Source: Chitinophagaceae bacterium (GTDB taxonomy: Bacteria; Bacteroidota; Bacteroidia; Chitinophagales; Chitinophagaceae). From it: a DNA stretch of 64,000 nucleotides. The stretch is taken from NCBI GenBank assembly GCA_016720585.1, contig JADKKH010000001.1, positions 558,001-622,000 on the forward strand, read 5' to 3'. This document shows, one piece after another, positions 1-8,304 of the stretch. The notes under the pieces are model-generated. The model was not told the DNA's origin and searched no databases. It saw only the letters and a list, made by a program, of their open reading frames with translations. Each line of letters opens with the position of its first letter. Position 1 is the stretch's first letter. The position numbers and the translations under genes are program-made.

Positions 1-1067
1 TTGAAATTACCAATAATCACCTGCGCAAGAATTTTGATACCATAGATTCGGTATTGGTAAAAACTATTCAACGAATCGAAGACCTGCGTCATAAAAATGA
101 AGATCTGAGTGGTGTGCCCAGCGGTTTTGCTGCGCTTGACAGGGTAACTTATGGATGGCAGAATACCGACCTTATTATTCTTGCCGCAAGACCAGCGGTT
201 GGTAAAACAGCTTTTGCCCTGAACCTGGCCCGCAATGCAGTGATGCATGCCGGCAAAGCAACACCGGTCGCTTTATTTTCCCTGGAGATGAGTGCGGGTC
301 AGTTGGTGCAACGTATTCTTTCTGCCGAAAGTGAAATCTGGCTGGAGAAAATTGCCCGCGGTAAATTGGAAGAACATGAGATGAAGCAATTATATGCCCG
401 GGGAATCCAGCGCCTGGCGCAAGCTCCTTTGTATATTGATGATACGCCGGCTTTGAACATCTTTGAACTCCGGGCCAAGTGCCGCCGGTTGAAAAACAAA
501 CATAATATCGGTCTGATTATTATAGACTACTTGCAACTGATGAGTGGTACGGGCGAAAACCGTAACGGTAACCGGGAACAGGAGATCAGTAATATCTCAC
601 GTAACCTGAAAGCCCTGGCAAAAGAATTAAATGTTCCGATCATTGCGCTCTCGCAATTAAGTCGTGCTGTGGAGACCCGGGGTATCAAGGATGGTTCCAA
701 AACACCGCAACTGAGTGACCTTCGTGAATCGGGAGCTATCGAACAGGATGCGGATATGGTAATATTTTTATCCCGACCGGAGTATTATGATATTACCACC
801 AATGCAGAAGGAGAGAATATCAAGGGACTGACCGAAGTAAAAATTGCCAAGCACCGTAATGGTACACTGGAAACAATAAAATTAAAAGCGCTGTTACATA
901 TTCAGAAATTTACAGGGTGGGATGACGATCCGTACAATGGAATCGGACTTCCGGGAGGAAACTGGAAACCGGTAACCGATTCAGACGGTGATGGGGCGAG
1001 GATGTTTGTGCAAACCGGCAGCAAGATGAATGATTTGCCGCAAAATGAAGATGATAATCCATTTTAA
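1..1067 (+). CDS. dnaB: Replicative DNA helicase DnaB, 3' part (partial)
   Basis: The reading frame is open from the first bases of the window, so the gene starts upstream; about 354 C-terminal residues are visible. This is the RecA-like ATPase domain of the replicative helicase, which unwinds DNA as a hexamer at the fork. Seen here: the linker motif SGVPSGFAALD, a Walker A loop ARPAVGKTA (near nt 190-210), a Walker B segment IIIDYLQLM (near nt 515-540), LSQLSRAVE, and the arginine-finger region with FLSRPEYYD. The missing part should be the N-terminal primase-interacting domain and linker. The tail is acidic and poorly ordered (DDNPF end). No intein is visible in this part. A strong hairpin terminator follows the stop codon. 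Identification is secure. Confidence 0.97.
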   Translation, partial: EITNNHLRKNFDTIDSVLVKTIQRIEDLRHKNEDLSGVPSGFAALDRVTYGWQNTDLIILAARPAVGKTAFALNLARNAVMHAGKATPVALFSLEMSAGQLVQRILSAESEIWLEKIARGKLEEHEMKQLYARGIQRLAQAPLYIDDTPALNIFELRAKCRRLKNKHNIGLIIIDYLQLMSGTGENRNGNREQEISNISRNLKALAKELNVPIIALSQLSRAVETRGIKDGSKTPQLSDLRESGAIEQDADMVIFLSRPEYYDITTNAEGENIKGLTEVKIAKHRNGTLETIKLKALLHIQKFTGWDDDPYNGIGLPGGNWKPVTDSDGDGARMFVQTGSKMNDLPQNEDDNPF

Positions 1068-1119
1068 GTTACTGGGGCTCTTGTAATGGGGAGGCTTACG
1101 TTGAGTATTAAAAATTTTT

Positions 1120-1147
1120 AAGTTCCGGTATTGACGGAACTTTTTTT
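1120..1147 (+). terminator. Rho-independent terminator after dnaB
   Basis: AAGTTCCG (1120-1127) and CGGAACTT (1135-1142) form a perfect 8-bp stem with a 7-nt loop, followed by a run of T to 1147. It lies 53 bases after the dnaB stop and just before the start of the lipase-like gene. Confidence 0.85.
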
Positions 1148-1162
1148 ATTTTACAGGCAGGT

Positions 1163-2437
1163 ATGAAAAATTTTTTTCTTTTAGTACTTATTTATTGTTT
1201 TAGTGTATCAATACAGGCACAATGTGATACTACAAAACGGCCGATTGTTTTTGTGCATGGGTTCCTGGCCAGCGGGGATACCTATGCCGGACAAATTCAG
1301 CGGTTTATCGAGGCTGGGTATTGCGCTGATCGTTTATTTGTGTTCGACTGGAATTCTGTTTCGGGAAATCTTAGGAAAACAGACAGTTTATTAAATGCTT
1401 TTATTAATAATGTATTGACACATACCCGCAGTTCCCAGGTCGACCTGGTAGGTCATTCGTTGGGAGGTGGATTGGGCCGGGGATATTTAATTGATTCACT
1501 TCATTCGATAAAAGTGGCTCATTATGTTCACCTGGGCAGCCGTAAATGGGTGTATGACAATAGTTGGTTTTCCAATAACCGTTGTTTGAATATTTTTTCA
1601 GCCGATGATAAAGTAGTGGGTAGCCAAGCTGGTAATGTGGAAGGAGCCGGAAATCTTGACCTGATAGATAAGGACCATTATGAAGTGGCAACCTGTGAGG
1701 AAACATTTCAGGCAATTTATAAATTTCTCAATAACGGCAACAGCCCGGATGATAAAAAAATAAAAATTGGAAACACGCTGCAGATCAGTGGCAGAGCCGT
1801 GCTGCTGGGTGATAATGAACCGGTCATTAACGGGCTGATTAATATTTACCGGCTCAATCCCAAAACAGGCACCCGGATTTCCGTAAAGCCGGATGGAATC
1901 TTTACTATAAACGATCAGGGTTATTGGTTTGGCTTCCAGGCCGCCAAAAAAGCGTATTATGAATTTGAATTGATTCCTGGTGAAAAAAACCAACGGGTTA
2001 TTTCCTATTTTTTTGAACCCTTTACTTTTTCCAACCAGGAGGTCTATCTCCGGGGTTTTCCGAAGGGAAATATGATCGGTATGATGCTGAATGGTTTGCC
2101 AGTGAAAGACGATCAATCGGTATTGATTGTTTTTTCAGCTAATAAAGCGATGATTGCCGGGCGGGATAGTGTAACCGTGAATGATACACCTATTTCTTCG
2201 CCGCTATTGACTCCTGCTGCTAAAACCATTATCTCCAGTTTTATCTTTGATGATGGTGACAGTGCTACGAGTGGAAAAGCCATAAAACAATTCAGCGGTG
2301 CACCTTTTATGGGTGGCGTGGATGTTTATTTACCTGTCGGTAAAAAATTATTAAATACTATTTATTATAACGGACGAAAATTAATTTTGCCAGCCCGCTC
2401 ATCAAAAGAAAGAATTATGCTGGCTGTATTTAATTAA
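1163..2437 (+). CDS. Secreted alpha/beta hydrolase (lipase-like)
   Basis: 424 residues with an N-terminal signal peptide (residues 1-19, probable cleavage before Gln20-Cys21). The next ~180 residues form an alpha/beta-hydrolase fold: an oxyanion-hole segment VHGFLASG (31-38), the nucleophile elbow GHSLGG with Ser99, a candidate acid in FSADDKV and a candidate His in DKDHYEV. This resembles class-2 lipases and esterases that act outside the cell on acyl esters. The last ~220 residues are a separate beta-rich region without a family I recognise; a C-terminal domain packed on the hydrolase is typical of secreted lipases. The gene ends 3 bases before rsmE, so the two are probably co-transcribed although functionally unrelated. 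The exact substrate cannot be read from the sequence. Confidence 0.85.
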   Translation: MKNFFLLVLIYCFSVSIQAQCDTTKRPIVFVHGFLASGDTYAGQIQRFIEAGYCADRLFVFDWNSVSGNLRKTDSLLNAFINNVLTHTRSSQVDLVGHSLGGGLGRGYLIDSLHSIKVAHYVHLGSRKWVYDNSWFSNNRCLNIFSADDKVVGSQAGNVEGAGNLDLIDKDHYEVATCEETFQAIYKFLNNGNSPDDKKIKIGNTLQISGRAVLLGDNEPVINGLINIYRLNPKTGTRISVKPDGIFTINDQGYWFGFQAAKKAYYEFELIPGEKNQRVISYFFEPFTFSNQEVYLRGFPKGNMIGMMLNGLPVKDDQSVLIVFSANKAMIAGRDSVTVNDTPISSPLLTPAAKTIISSFIFDDGDSATSGKAIKQFSGAPFMGGVDVYLPVGKKLLNTIYYNGRKLILPARSSKERIMLAVFN

Positions 2438-2440
2438 ATC

Positions 2441-3148
2441 ATGAATCTGCCATTTTTCTATATCAGTCATTACGATGCCGCACAAAAAGAAATGGTGCTG
2501 GAGGAAGATACGTCCCGGCATGTGGTGCAGGTGTTACGGATGAAGATAGGAGAGCAGATAAATCTTACGGATGGGAAAGGAAATCTACTTACATGTTCAA
2601 TTGCAGATGATCATAAGAAACATTGTTTGGTGAAAGTGGAAGGCACAAGGTGCAAGATACAAGACACAAGAAGAGTCTCCATAGCCATTTCCCTAATAAA
2701 GAATGCCAACCGGTTCGAGTGGTTTTTGGAAAAAGCAACAGAGATCGGTGTCAGCGAAATCATTCCGTTGATCTGTGAAAGAACGGAAAAAGAAAAATTC
2801 CGGTTTGACAGGATGCAGGGTATTGTGATCAGCGCAATGTTGCAAAGCCAGCAGGTGTGGTTGCCGGTATTACAGGAGCCGGTGCCCGTTCAAAATTTTT
2901 TTAAAGAATCAATCTGCGATACAAAATTAATTGCTCATTGTGCCGATAACGATAAGAAACAGTTAGCCCATTTTCAAATTGAGTCCTTGGCAAATTGTCA
3001 AATTTGTATTGGTCCCGAAGGAGATTTTACAGCAAAGGAGATTGAACTAGCCCTTCAACATAATTTTATTCCTGTATCGTTGGGTGAAACCCGGTTGAGG
3101 ACAGAGACAGCCGGTGTGGTGGCGGCAGCTTTGCTTTGCCTGATCTGA
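2441..3148 (+). CDS. rsmE: 16S rRNA (uracil-1498-N3)-methyltransferase RsmE
   Basis: 235 residues, usual length for RsmE, a SPOUT-family enzyme that methylates N3 of U1498 in 16S rRNA using SAM. Visible: the N-terminal PUA-like part (SRHVVQVLRMKIGEQ), FEWFLEKATEIGV, CERTEKEKF, and the C-terminal knot with IGPEGDF and LGETRLRTETA that binds SAM. Residues about 68-77 (TRCKIQDTRR) are encoded by a four-unit 7-nt repeat at 2643-2670, in the linker between PUA and SPOUT domains, so the coding frame has absorbed a dispersed repeat. The stop codon abuts that of the oppositely oriented terC-like gene with no gap. Confidence 0.96.
   Translation: MNLPFFYISHYDAAQKEMVLEEDTSRHVVQVLRMKIGEQINLTDGKGNLLTCSIADDHKKHCLVKVEGTRCKIQDTRRVSIAISLIKNANRFEWFLEKATEIGVSEIIPLICERTEKEKFRFDRMQGIVISAMLQSQQVWLPVLQEPVPVQNFFKESICDTKLIAHCADNDKKQLAHFQIESLANCQICIGPEGDFTAKEIELALQHNFIPVSLGETRLRTETAGVVAAALLCLI
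2643..2670 (+). repeat. 7-nt repeat array inside rsmE
   Basis: Four units in strict 7-nt phase: GCACAAG, GTGCAAG, ATACAAG, ACACAAG. It encodes the interdomain stretch around residues 68-77 of RsmE. Confidence 0.75.
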
Positions 3149-3946
3149 TTAATTTTTATCATCATCTTTCTCCAGCACCGGTTCATTCAACTGTACCACA
3201 TGCGCCCGTTTCTTCTTAGCCCGGCTCATCATTGTCATATTCAGCATTTCTACAACAAAAGAGAACGCCATACCGAAGTAGATATAATTTTTCAAATGCA
3301 GCTGGTGGGCAGCCTCACTATCCCAGCCCTCAATGATCAGACTCAAACCGATCATCACTAAAAAAGAAAGTGCCAGCATTTTCAACGTAGGATGTTTATG
3401 AATAAAACCGGCGATGGAAGGGCTGAATAAAAACATGATGGACATGGCGATGACAACGGCGGCAATCATGATCTCCACATATTTTGCTGTTCCACCCGCT
3501 GTAATGATACTGTCAAAAGAAAATACCGCATCGATCAGCATGATCTGGCCAATGGCATATCCAAAGGAGAGTCCGGTTTTATTTTTACTGTTTTCATTGG
3601 GGTCTTCCCCTTCCAGTTTGTCGTGAATTTCTTTTACCGATTTATAAATAAGAAATAATCCGCCCAGTATCATCACCAGGCTGGCGAGGTCAAATCCTTT
3701 TCCGAACATCGTTATGACGGATTTCCCTTTTTGACTGAGCAACCATCCTAATCCCAGTAACAATAAACTTCGGGATAAGATGCCCGTGATCATCCAGAGA
3801 CGACGGGCTTTTTGCTGATCTTTTTCTTTTTTTAAGCGGTTCAGGATGATGCTGACAAATATGACATTATCAATTCCCAGCACCACTTCCAGGACAACCA
3901 ATATAAAAAAACTGATAATACTTTCTGAAGTAAATAAATGTTCCAT
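3149..3946 (-). CDS. TerC-family integral membrane protein
   Basis: 265 residues with about seven hydrophobic segments. The paired acidic motifs typical of TerC/Alx/YkoY proteins are present: VLGIDNVIFVS near residue 20 and AVFSFDSIITAGGT near residue 140, each placing an Asp inside the membrane. Members are implicated in manganese export or metal delivery to exported proteins; the original link to tellurium resistance is not general. The C-terminal tail is charged and cytoplasmic (RAKKKRAHV). The gene lies 5 bases downstream of pyrD on the same strand and probably shares its transcript. Family call is secure, the transported ion is not. Confidence 0.9.
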   Translation of the reverse strand: MEHLFTSESIISFFILVVLEVVLGIDNVIFVSIILNRLKKEKDQQKARRLWMITGILSRSLLLLGLGWLLSQKGKSVITMFGKGFDLASLVMILGGLFLIYKSVKEIHDKLEGEDPNENSKNKTGLSFGYAIGQIMLIDAVFSFDSIITAGGTAKYVEIMIAAVVIAMSIMFLFSPSIAGFIHKHPTLKMLALSFLVMIGLSLIIEGWDSEAAHQLHLKNYIYFGMAFSFVVEMLNMTMMSRAKKKRAHVVQLNEPVLEKDDDKN

Positions 3947-3951
3947 GCTGA

Positions 3952-5055
3952 TTATAGTGATTTACAAATTTGTTTTACAATACCCGGCCCTTCATAAATA
4001 AAACCGGTCCATACCTGCACCAATGATGCGCCGGCGGCTATTTTTTCCTTGGCATCTTCCCCGGTAAAAATACCACCGGATGCGATAACAGGAATTTGGC
4101 CTTTTGTTCTTTCGGAAATATATTTTACTATTTCTGTGCTTTTTTGTTTCAGGGGTAAGCCGCTTAATCCACCGGCTCCGAAAGAATTTAGTCTGGAGTC
4201 AGGAGTCAGGAGTCCGGAGCGGCTGATGGTTGTATTGGTTGCTACAAGTCCGTCAAGTTTAATTTCCAATGCCAGATCAATGACATCATCAAGTTGTTCT
4301 GTGGTAAGGTCTGGTGCGATTTTTAATAGTATTGGTTTCTGGTTGCTGGTTGTTTGTTGCTGGTTAATGGCCTGAAGTTTAGTGAGAATTTTTTTTAGAC
4401 TATCTTTTTCCTGAAGTTCTCTCAGTCCCGGTGTGTTTGGTGAACTTACATTTACTACAAAGTAATCTACGTAAGGATATAGTTCTTTAAAACAGATCTC
4501 GTAATCCTTCCAGGCCTCTTCGTTGGGAGTGGATTTGTTCTTGCCGATATTACCACCTATAATGAGTCGGGAGTCTTTAGTCATGAGTCTGGAGTCAATA
4601 GCCTCTGACCCCCGACTCCGAACTCCGAACCCGATAGCTATCGGGTCCGAACTATTATTCCATTTCTTCAGTCGCTCTGCAACTACTTTCACTCCGTCAT
4701 TATTAAATCCCATCCGGTTGATAAGGGCTTTGTCTTTTGGCAAACGAAACAGCCGGGGCTTTTCATTTCCTGCCTGTGGCAGCGGCGTTACGGTTCCTAT
4801 TTCCACAAAACCAAAACCAAGACTTTCCAATTCTCTCAGATATTTTGCATTCTTATCAAAACCGGCGCCGAGACCAATTCTATTTGAGAAATGAATATTG
4901 AATATTGAATATTGCGTATTGCCTTTCGGCTTATGAATATTTGCAATTAATTTTTTAAGGCCAATACTGCATAGCAATCTGAGGCCATTCATCGAAAAAT
5001 AATGCACCCACTCGGGCGAAAACCAAAAAAGAATGTTGCGAAGTAGCCGGTACAT
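3952..5055 (-). CDS. pyrD: Dihydroorotate dehydrogenase (quinone), class 2
   Basis: 367 residues, longer than the usual ~340. It oxidises dihydroorotate to orotate with FMN and passes electrons to quinone at the membrane (pyrimidine synthesis, step 4). Class 2 is shown by the N-terminal amphipathic membrane-binding helices (residues 1-30) and the serine catalytic-base motif NVSSPNTPGLREL. FMN-site motifs are IGTVTPLPQ, LLKIAPDL, ATNTT and ASGGIFTGEDA. The extra length comes from four short repeat arrays read in frame: residues ~46-55 (YSIFNIH), ~141-164 (SRGSEAIDSRL..KDSRL plus the palindrome-derived PIAIGF), ~230-241 (NQQQTTSNQ) and ~279-288 (SGLLTPDSRL). All appear to fall in surface loops between conserved motifs, so the enzyme is probably active. 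Confidence 0.95.
   Translation of the reverse strand: MYRLLRNILFWFSPEWVHYFSMNGLRLLCSIGLKKLIANIHKPKGNTQYSIFNIHFSNRIGLGAGFDKNAKYLRELESLGFGFVEIGTVTPLPQAGNEKPRLFRLPKDKALINRMGFNNDGVKVVAERLKKWNNSSDPIAIGFGVRSRGSEAIDSRLMTKDSRLIIGGNIGKNKSTPNEEAWKDYEICFKELYPYVDYFVVNVSSPNTPGLRELQEKDSLKKILTKLQAINQQQTTSNQKPILLKIAPDLTTEQLDDVIDLALEIKLDGLVATNTTISRSGLLTPDSRLNSFGAGGLSGLPLKQKSTEIVKYISERTKGQIPVIASGGIFTGEDAKEKIAAGASLVQVWTGFIYEGPGIVKQICKSL
4192..4219 (-). repeat. 7-nt repeat array inside pyrD (GAGTC type)
   Basis: On the + strand the units are TCTGGAG, TCAGGAG, TCAGGAG, TCCGGAG. On the coding strand this gives a seven-residue-period peptide with TPDSRL. Confidence 0.75.
4333..4367 (-). repeat. 7-nt repeat array inside pyrD (TGGTTGC type)
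   Basis: Five + strand units: TGGTTTC, TGGTTGC, TGGTTGT, TTGTTGC, TGGTTAA. This is the same unit family as the arrays in the PDH E2 and dnaX genes, encoding QQQTTSNQ. Confidence 0.8.
4565..4645 (-). repeat. Composite repeat inside pyrD: 7-nt array plus 16-bp palindrome
   Basis: Five phased + strand units AGTCGGG, AGTCTTT, AGTCATG, AGTCTGG, AGTCAAT (4565-4599) continue into degenerate GACTCCG-type units on the opposite sense (4607-4634). The block ends in the perfect palindrome CCCGATAGCTATCGGG (4630-4645). It codes for residues ~138-164. Confidence 0.75.
4893..4920 (-). repeat. 7-nt repeat array inside pyrD (GAATATT type)
   Basis: Three identical units GAATATT followed by GCGTATT in phase. 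It encodes the YSIFNIH segment after the membrane-binding N-terminus. Confidence 0.8.
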
Positions 5056-5152
5056 AATGGCTGCGAAGATAATTGAACTTTGATGGCCTTTTTTGGTTGA
5101 TAATCAAAGACTCTTTACTTTTGGTACAGAAAGTTGCATAAACAACCAAATA

Positions 5153-5254
5153 GAGTTTGTAGTTTATGATTTATAGTTTGAAGTTGGCTTCTGATTGTTA
5201 AGTTAGCCTTTTCAAATTATGAAGAACTACAAACCACGAACTACAAACTAAAAA
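5153..5254. repeat. Paired inverted 7-nt repeat arms between pyrD and the thiolase gene
   Basis: The left arm (5153-5185) is built of TAGTTTG/TAGTTTA/TGATTTA-type heptads. The right arm (5223-5254) has GAACTAC, AAACCAC, GAACTAC, AAACTAA. The arms are imperfectly complementary over about 26 nt and enclose ~37 nt, so they could form a long hairpin. The right arm ends only 8 bases before the thiolase start codon. The rest of the 207-base divergent gap shows no clear promoter. Confidence 0.6.
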
Positions 5255-5262
5255 CTTTTTAT

Positions 5263-6438
5263 ATGCAGGAAGCTTATATAATTGCCGGTTACCGGACAGC
5301 CGTAGGCAAAGCAAAAAGAGGCGGATTCCGTTTCTATCGCCCCGATGATCTGGCCGTGGAAGTTATCAAAGGATTGATGGCAACTGTACCTCAACTGGAA
5401 GCCAAAAGAGTAGATGATGTGCTGGTGGGTAATGCAGTGCCGGAAGCCGAGCAGGGCTTGCAGTTCGGCAGAATTATTTCAGCAAGGGCATTGGGTTTTG
5501 ATGTACCGGGTGCCACTGTGAACCGGTATTGTGCCAGTGGATTGGAAACTATTGCTATGGCGACTGCCAAGATCAGGATGGGCATGGCGGATTGTATTGT
5601 GGCCGGTGGAACAGAAAGTATGAGCCTGGTTCCAACAGCCGGATGGAAAACTGTTCCTTCGTATAAGATCGCGAAAGACGACCCGGATTATTATTTAAGT
5701 ATGGGATTGACTGCCGAAGCAGTTGCCAAAGATTATTCCATCAGCCGGGAAGCACAGGATGAGTTTTCATTTAATTCACACCAGAAAGCTATCGCAGCCA
5801 TACAGCAGGGGCATTTTAAACCAGGTATTCTTCCCATAACGGTTGAAGAAATTTATTTAGATGCCAAAGGGAAAAAGCAAAAAAGAAATTATGTAGTTGA
5901 TACAGATGAAGGACCCCGGGCTGATACGTCCGTTGCAGCATTGGCAAAATTAAAACCCGCATTTGCTACCGGTGGTGTGGTAACGGCCGGAAATTCCTCC
6001 CAGACATCTGACGGAGCCGCTTTTGTAATTGTAATGGGAGAAAAGATGATGAATGAATTGGGCTTAAAACCCATTGGCCGCCTGGTAAACTGTGCCGTAG
6101 CAGGTGTGCATCCCCGCGTTATGGGTATTGGTCCTGTAGCAGCTATCCCCAAAGTGTTGAAGCAATCCGGAATGAATCTTTCACAAATTGATCTGATAGA
6201 ATTAAATGAGGCTTTTGCTTCCCAGGCATTGGCTGTTATCCGCGAAGCGGGACTCGACCCGGCCAAAGTAAATATCAATGGTGGAGCCATTGCCCTCGGA
6301 CATCCGTTGGGATGTACGGGTTGCAAGCTTACTATTCAAAACCTGAGTGACATGAAAAGATTGAATAAGAAATATGGTTTGATTACTGCCTGTGTGGGTG
6401 GTGGTCAGGGTATTGCCGGTATAATTGAAAACTTATGA
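5263..6438 (+). CDS. Acetyl-CoA acyltransferase (thiolase)
   Basis: 391 residues, standard thiolase length. It catalyses reversible thiolytic cleavage or condensation of acyl-CoA (fatty-acid beta-oxidation, or acetoacetyl-CoA formation). Catalytic residues are visible: nucleophilic Cys90 in NRYCASGLE, the His in GGAIALGHPLGCTG, and the second Cys in ACVGGGQG; ELNEAFASQAL is the NEAF motif. The FadA/FadI versus acetoacetyl-CoA thiolase assignment cannot be settled, and no other beta-oxidation gene lies in the window. It is preceded by an inverted repeat array and followed by a good terminator, so it is probably monocistronic. Confidence 0.93.
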   Translation: MQEAYIIAGYRTAVGKAKRGGFRFYRPDDLAVEVIKGLMATVPQLEAKRVDDVLVGNAVPEAEQGLQFGRIISARALGFDVPGATVNRYCASGLETIAMATAKIRMGMADCIVAGGTESMSLVPTAGWKTVPSYKIAKDDPDYYLSMGLTAEAVAKDYSISREAQDEFSFNSHQKAIAAIQQGHFKPGILPITVEEIYLDAKGKKQKRNYVVDTDEGPRADTSVAALAKLKPAFATGGVVTAGNSSQTSDGAAFVIVMGEKMMNELGLKPIGRLVNCAVAGVHPRVMGIGPVAAIPKVLKQSGMNLSQIDLIELNEAFASQALAVIREAGLDPAKVNINGGAIALGHPLGCTGCKLTIQNLSDMKRLNKKYGLITACVGGGQGIAGIIENL

Positions 6439-6460
6439 TGCATCCTTAAAGCATGATAAT

Positions 6461-6492
6461 AAGCCGGTTAGTATCAACCGGCTTTATTTTTT
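6461..6492 (+). terminator. Terminator after the thiolase gene
   Basis: AAGCCGGTT (6461-6469) and AACCGGCTT (6476-6484) form a perfect 9-bp stem with a 6-nt loop followed by TATTTTTT. It lies 22 bases after the stop. Confidence 0.9.
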
Positions 6493-6625
6493 ACTAACCC
6501 AGGTACTTTTTATAGGTATTTTACTATTATCAAGTGGAGGAATTGGGAGTAATATTTGACTAAAAAATATTAAACGAAATTGTATATTTAAGGTCAGTGT
6601 AGATTGCTGAACCAAAATCATAAAT

Positions 6626-8293
6626 ATGGACAGGAGAGATTTTCTGACTCGCGGAAAAAAAGACAAAGCGCCGGCGCCACAGCCGATAGCTACCCGGCAC
6701 ATAACTTCAGGAATTAATCCTTATGCTGGTCCGTGGACAGAAAATGAGATTGTCCACCTGTTAAAACGAACCATGTTCGGCGCCAAAAAAGCCGATGTGG
6801 ATTATTTCAAAACCCGTTCGGTTAGCCAGGCAGTTGATGAATTATTGAACCCCACGGCTCCGCAACCCGCACCTCCGGTGAAAGAATATGTAACATCCAC
6901 CCAGCCCGGAACACCGGATGGTAATATTGCTCAAGGCACAACCTGGGTTAACGATATTAATAATGATGGCACAGTTCAGTCGCAACGGGTTGCCTCATAT
7001 AAAAAATGGTGGACCGGTGTATTGATCAACCAGGACAGGAGTATCCGGGAAAAACTGAATATGTTCTGGATCAACCATTTTGGCAATGAATCACAGGATG
7101 TAGGCTATGGTAACTGGGCCTACAAGCAGCATGACCTTATCCGGCAAAATGCATTGGGTAATTTTAAGCAAATGGTTGATGCCATAACAAAAGATATATC
7201 CATGCTGCGCTATCTGAACGGTTATCTTAGTGTGGCTTCAGCTCCTGATGAAAACTATGGAAGGGAATTGATGGAATTGTTTACTCTCGGTAAAGGCCCG
7301 GGTTCACAATACACAGAAAACGATGTGAAGGAAGCCGCCAAAGCATTAACCGGCTGGCAAATAAATGGAACCACATACACTTCTGTATTTACTTCCAGCA
7401 GGCATTCTGCCGTTAATAAAACATTTTCGGCCTTCTTTAATAATACCGTAATAACCGGAAGAACCGGGGCAACTGCCGGCCAATTGGAACTGACCGACCT
7501 GTTGAATATGATATTTGCAACACAGGAGACAGCTAAATTTATTTGCCGTAAGTTTTACCGCTACTTTGTATATTATACGATTGATTCCGCAACTGAAACT
7601 AATGTAATTGAGCCCCTGGCTGCCATTTTCAGAAACAGTAACTACAACATCAGGACTGTATTAACCGCCTTATTTAAGAGTGAACATTTCTTTGATGTAT
7701 TAAATCAGAACTGTTATATAAAAAGCCCGGCAGACCATATCATCGGGTCACTTCGTGAGATGAATGCAACTTTTCCCCCGTTAACTGACTGGGATACCAA
7801 CTATGGTATGTGGAATTTCTTTTATGCCAATATGGTCAATACCGGCCAGACCCTGCATGATCCACCCAATGTATCCGGGTTACCTGCCTATTACCAGGAA
7901 CCCCTGTATCATGAAATATGGATCAATTCTGATTCATTGCCTAAAAGAAACCAGTTCACCGATATCATGGTGAATTCTGGCTATACCCGGAATGGTCAAC
8001 GGGTGATCTTTAACCTGGTGCCCTATGTTCAGCAATTCAGTAATCCCGGTAATCCCAACGACCTGATTGATGATGCGTTGAAATTTATTTTCAGGAACCA
8101 GTTGTCGTATGAAACGAAGAAGACCATCAAAACACAAATATTATTGAGCAACCAGTTGTATGATTATTACTGGACCAATGCCTGGATGGCCTATATCGCC
8201 AGCCCGACAACCGCCAATTTTAATATTGTCAATAACAGGCTGAAGCCCTTGTTTCAGTATTTCTTCAACCTGTCGGAGTACCAGTTATCATAA
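6626..8293 (+). CDS. DUF1800 family protein
   Basis: 555 residues matching the DUF1800 pattern: HLLKRTMFGAKKADVDYF near the start, KLNMFWINHF, YLNGYLSV, NYGRELMELFTLG, and FICRKFYRYFVYY with later GLPAYYQEP. The family has no established reaction; it is regularly encoded next to DUF1501 proteins in Bacteroidota, Planctomycetes and other phyla. The N-terminus starts with RRDFL, the core of a Tat-like motif, but no hydrophobic stretch follows (a charged GKKDKAPAP segment instead), so export is uncertain. The DUF1501 gene begins 11 bases downstream, indicating an operon. Confidence 0.9.
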   Translation: MDRRDFLTRGKKDKAPAPQPIATRHITSGINPYAGPWTENEIVHLLKRTMFGAKKADVDYFKTRSVSQAVDELLNPTAPQPAPPVKEYVTSTQPGTPDGNIAQGTTWVNDINNDGTVQSQRVASYKKWWTGVLINQDRSIREKLNMFWINHFGNESQDVGYGNWAYKQHDLIRQNALGNFKQMVDAITKDISMLRYLNGYLSVASAPDENYGRELMELFTLGKGPGSQYTENDVKEAAKALTGWQINGTTYTSVFTSSRHSAVNKTFSAFFNNTVITGRTGATAGQLELTDLLNMIFATQETAKFICRKFYRYFVYYTIDSATETNVIEPLAAIFRNSNYNIRTVLTALFKSEHFFDVLNQNCYIKSPADHIIGSLREMNATFPPLTDWDTNYGMWNFFYANMVNTGQTLHDPPNVSGLPAYYQEPLYHEIWINSDSLPKRNQFTDIMVNSGYTRNGQRVIFNLVPYVQQFSNPGNPNDLIDDALKFIFRNQLSYETKKTIKTQILLSNQLYDYYWTNAWMAYIASPTTANFNIVNNRLKPLFQYFFNLSEYQLS

Positions 8294-8304
8294 AAATAAT
8301 CAGC

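Noticed and set aside
1598..2116. Long antisense frame inside the lipase-like gene
   Set aside because: Composition and lack of motifs indicate a shadow of the + strand gene.
3149..3946. Tellurium resistance function for the TerC-like protein
   Set aside because: The family name is historical; no other ter genes are present.
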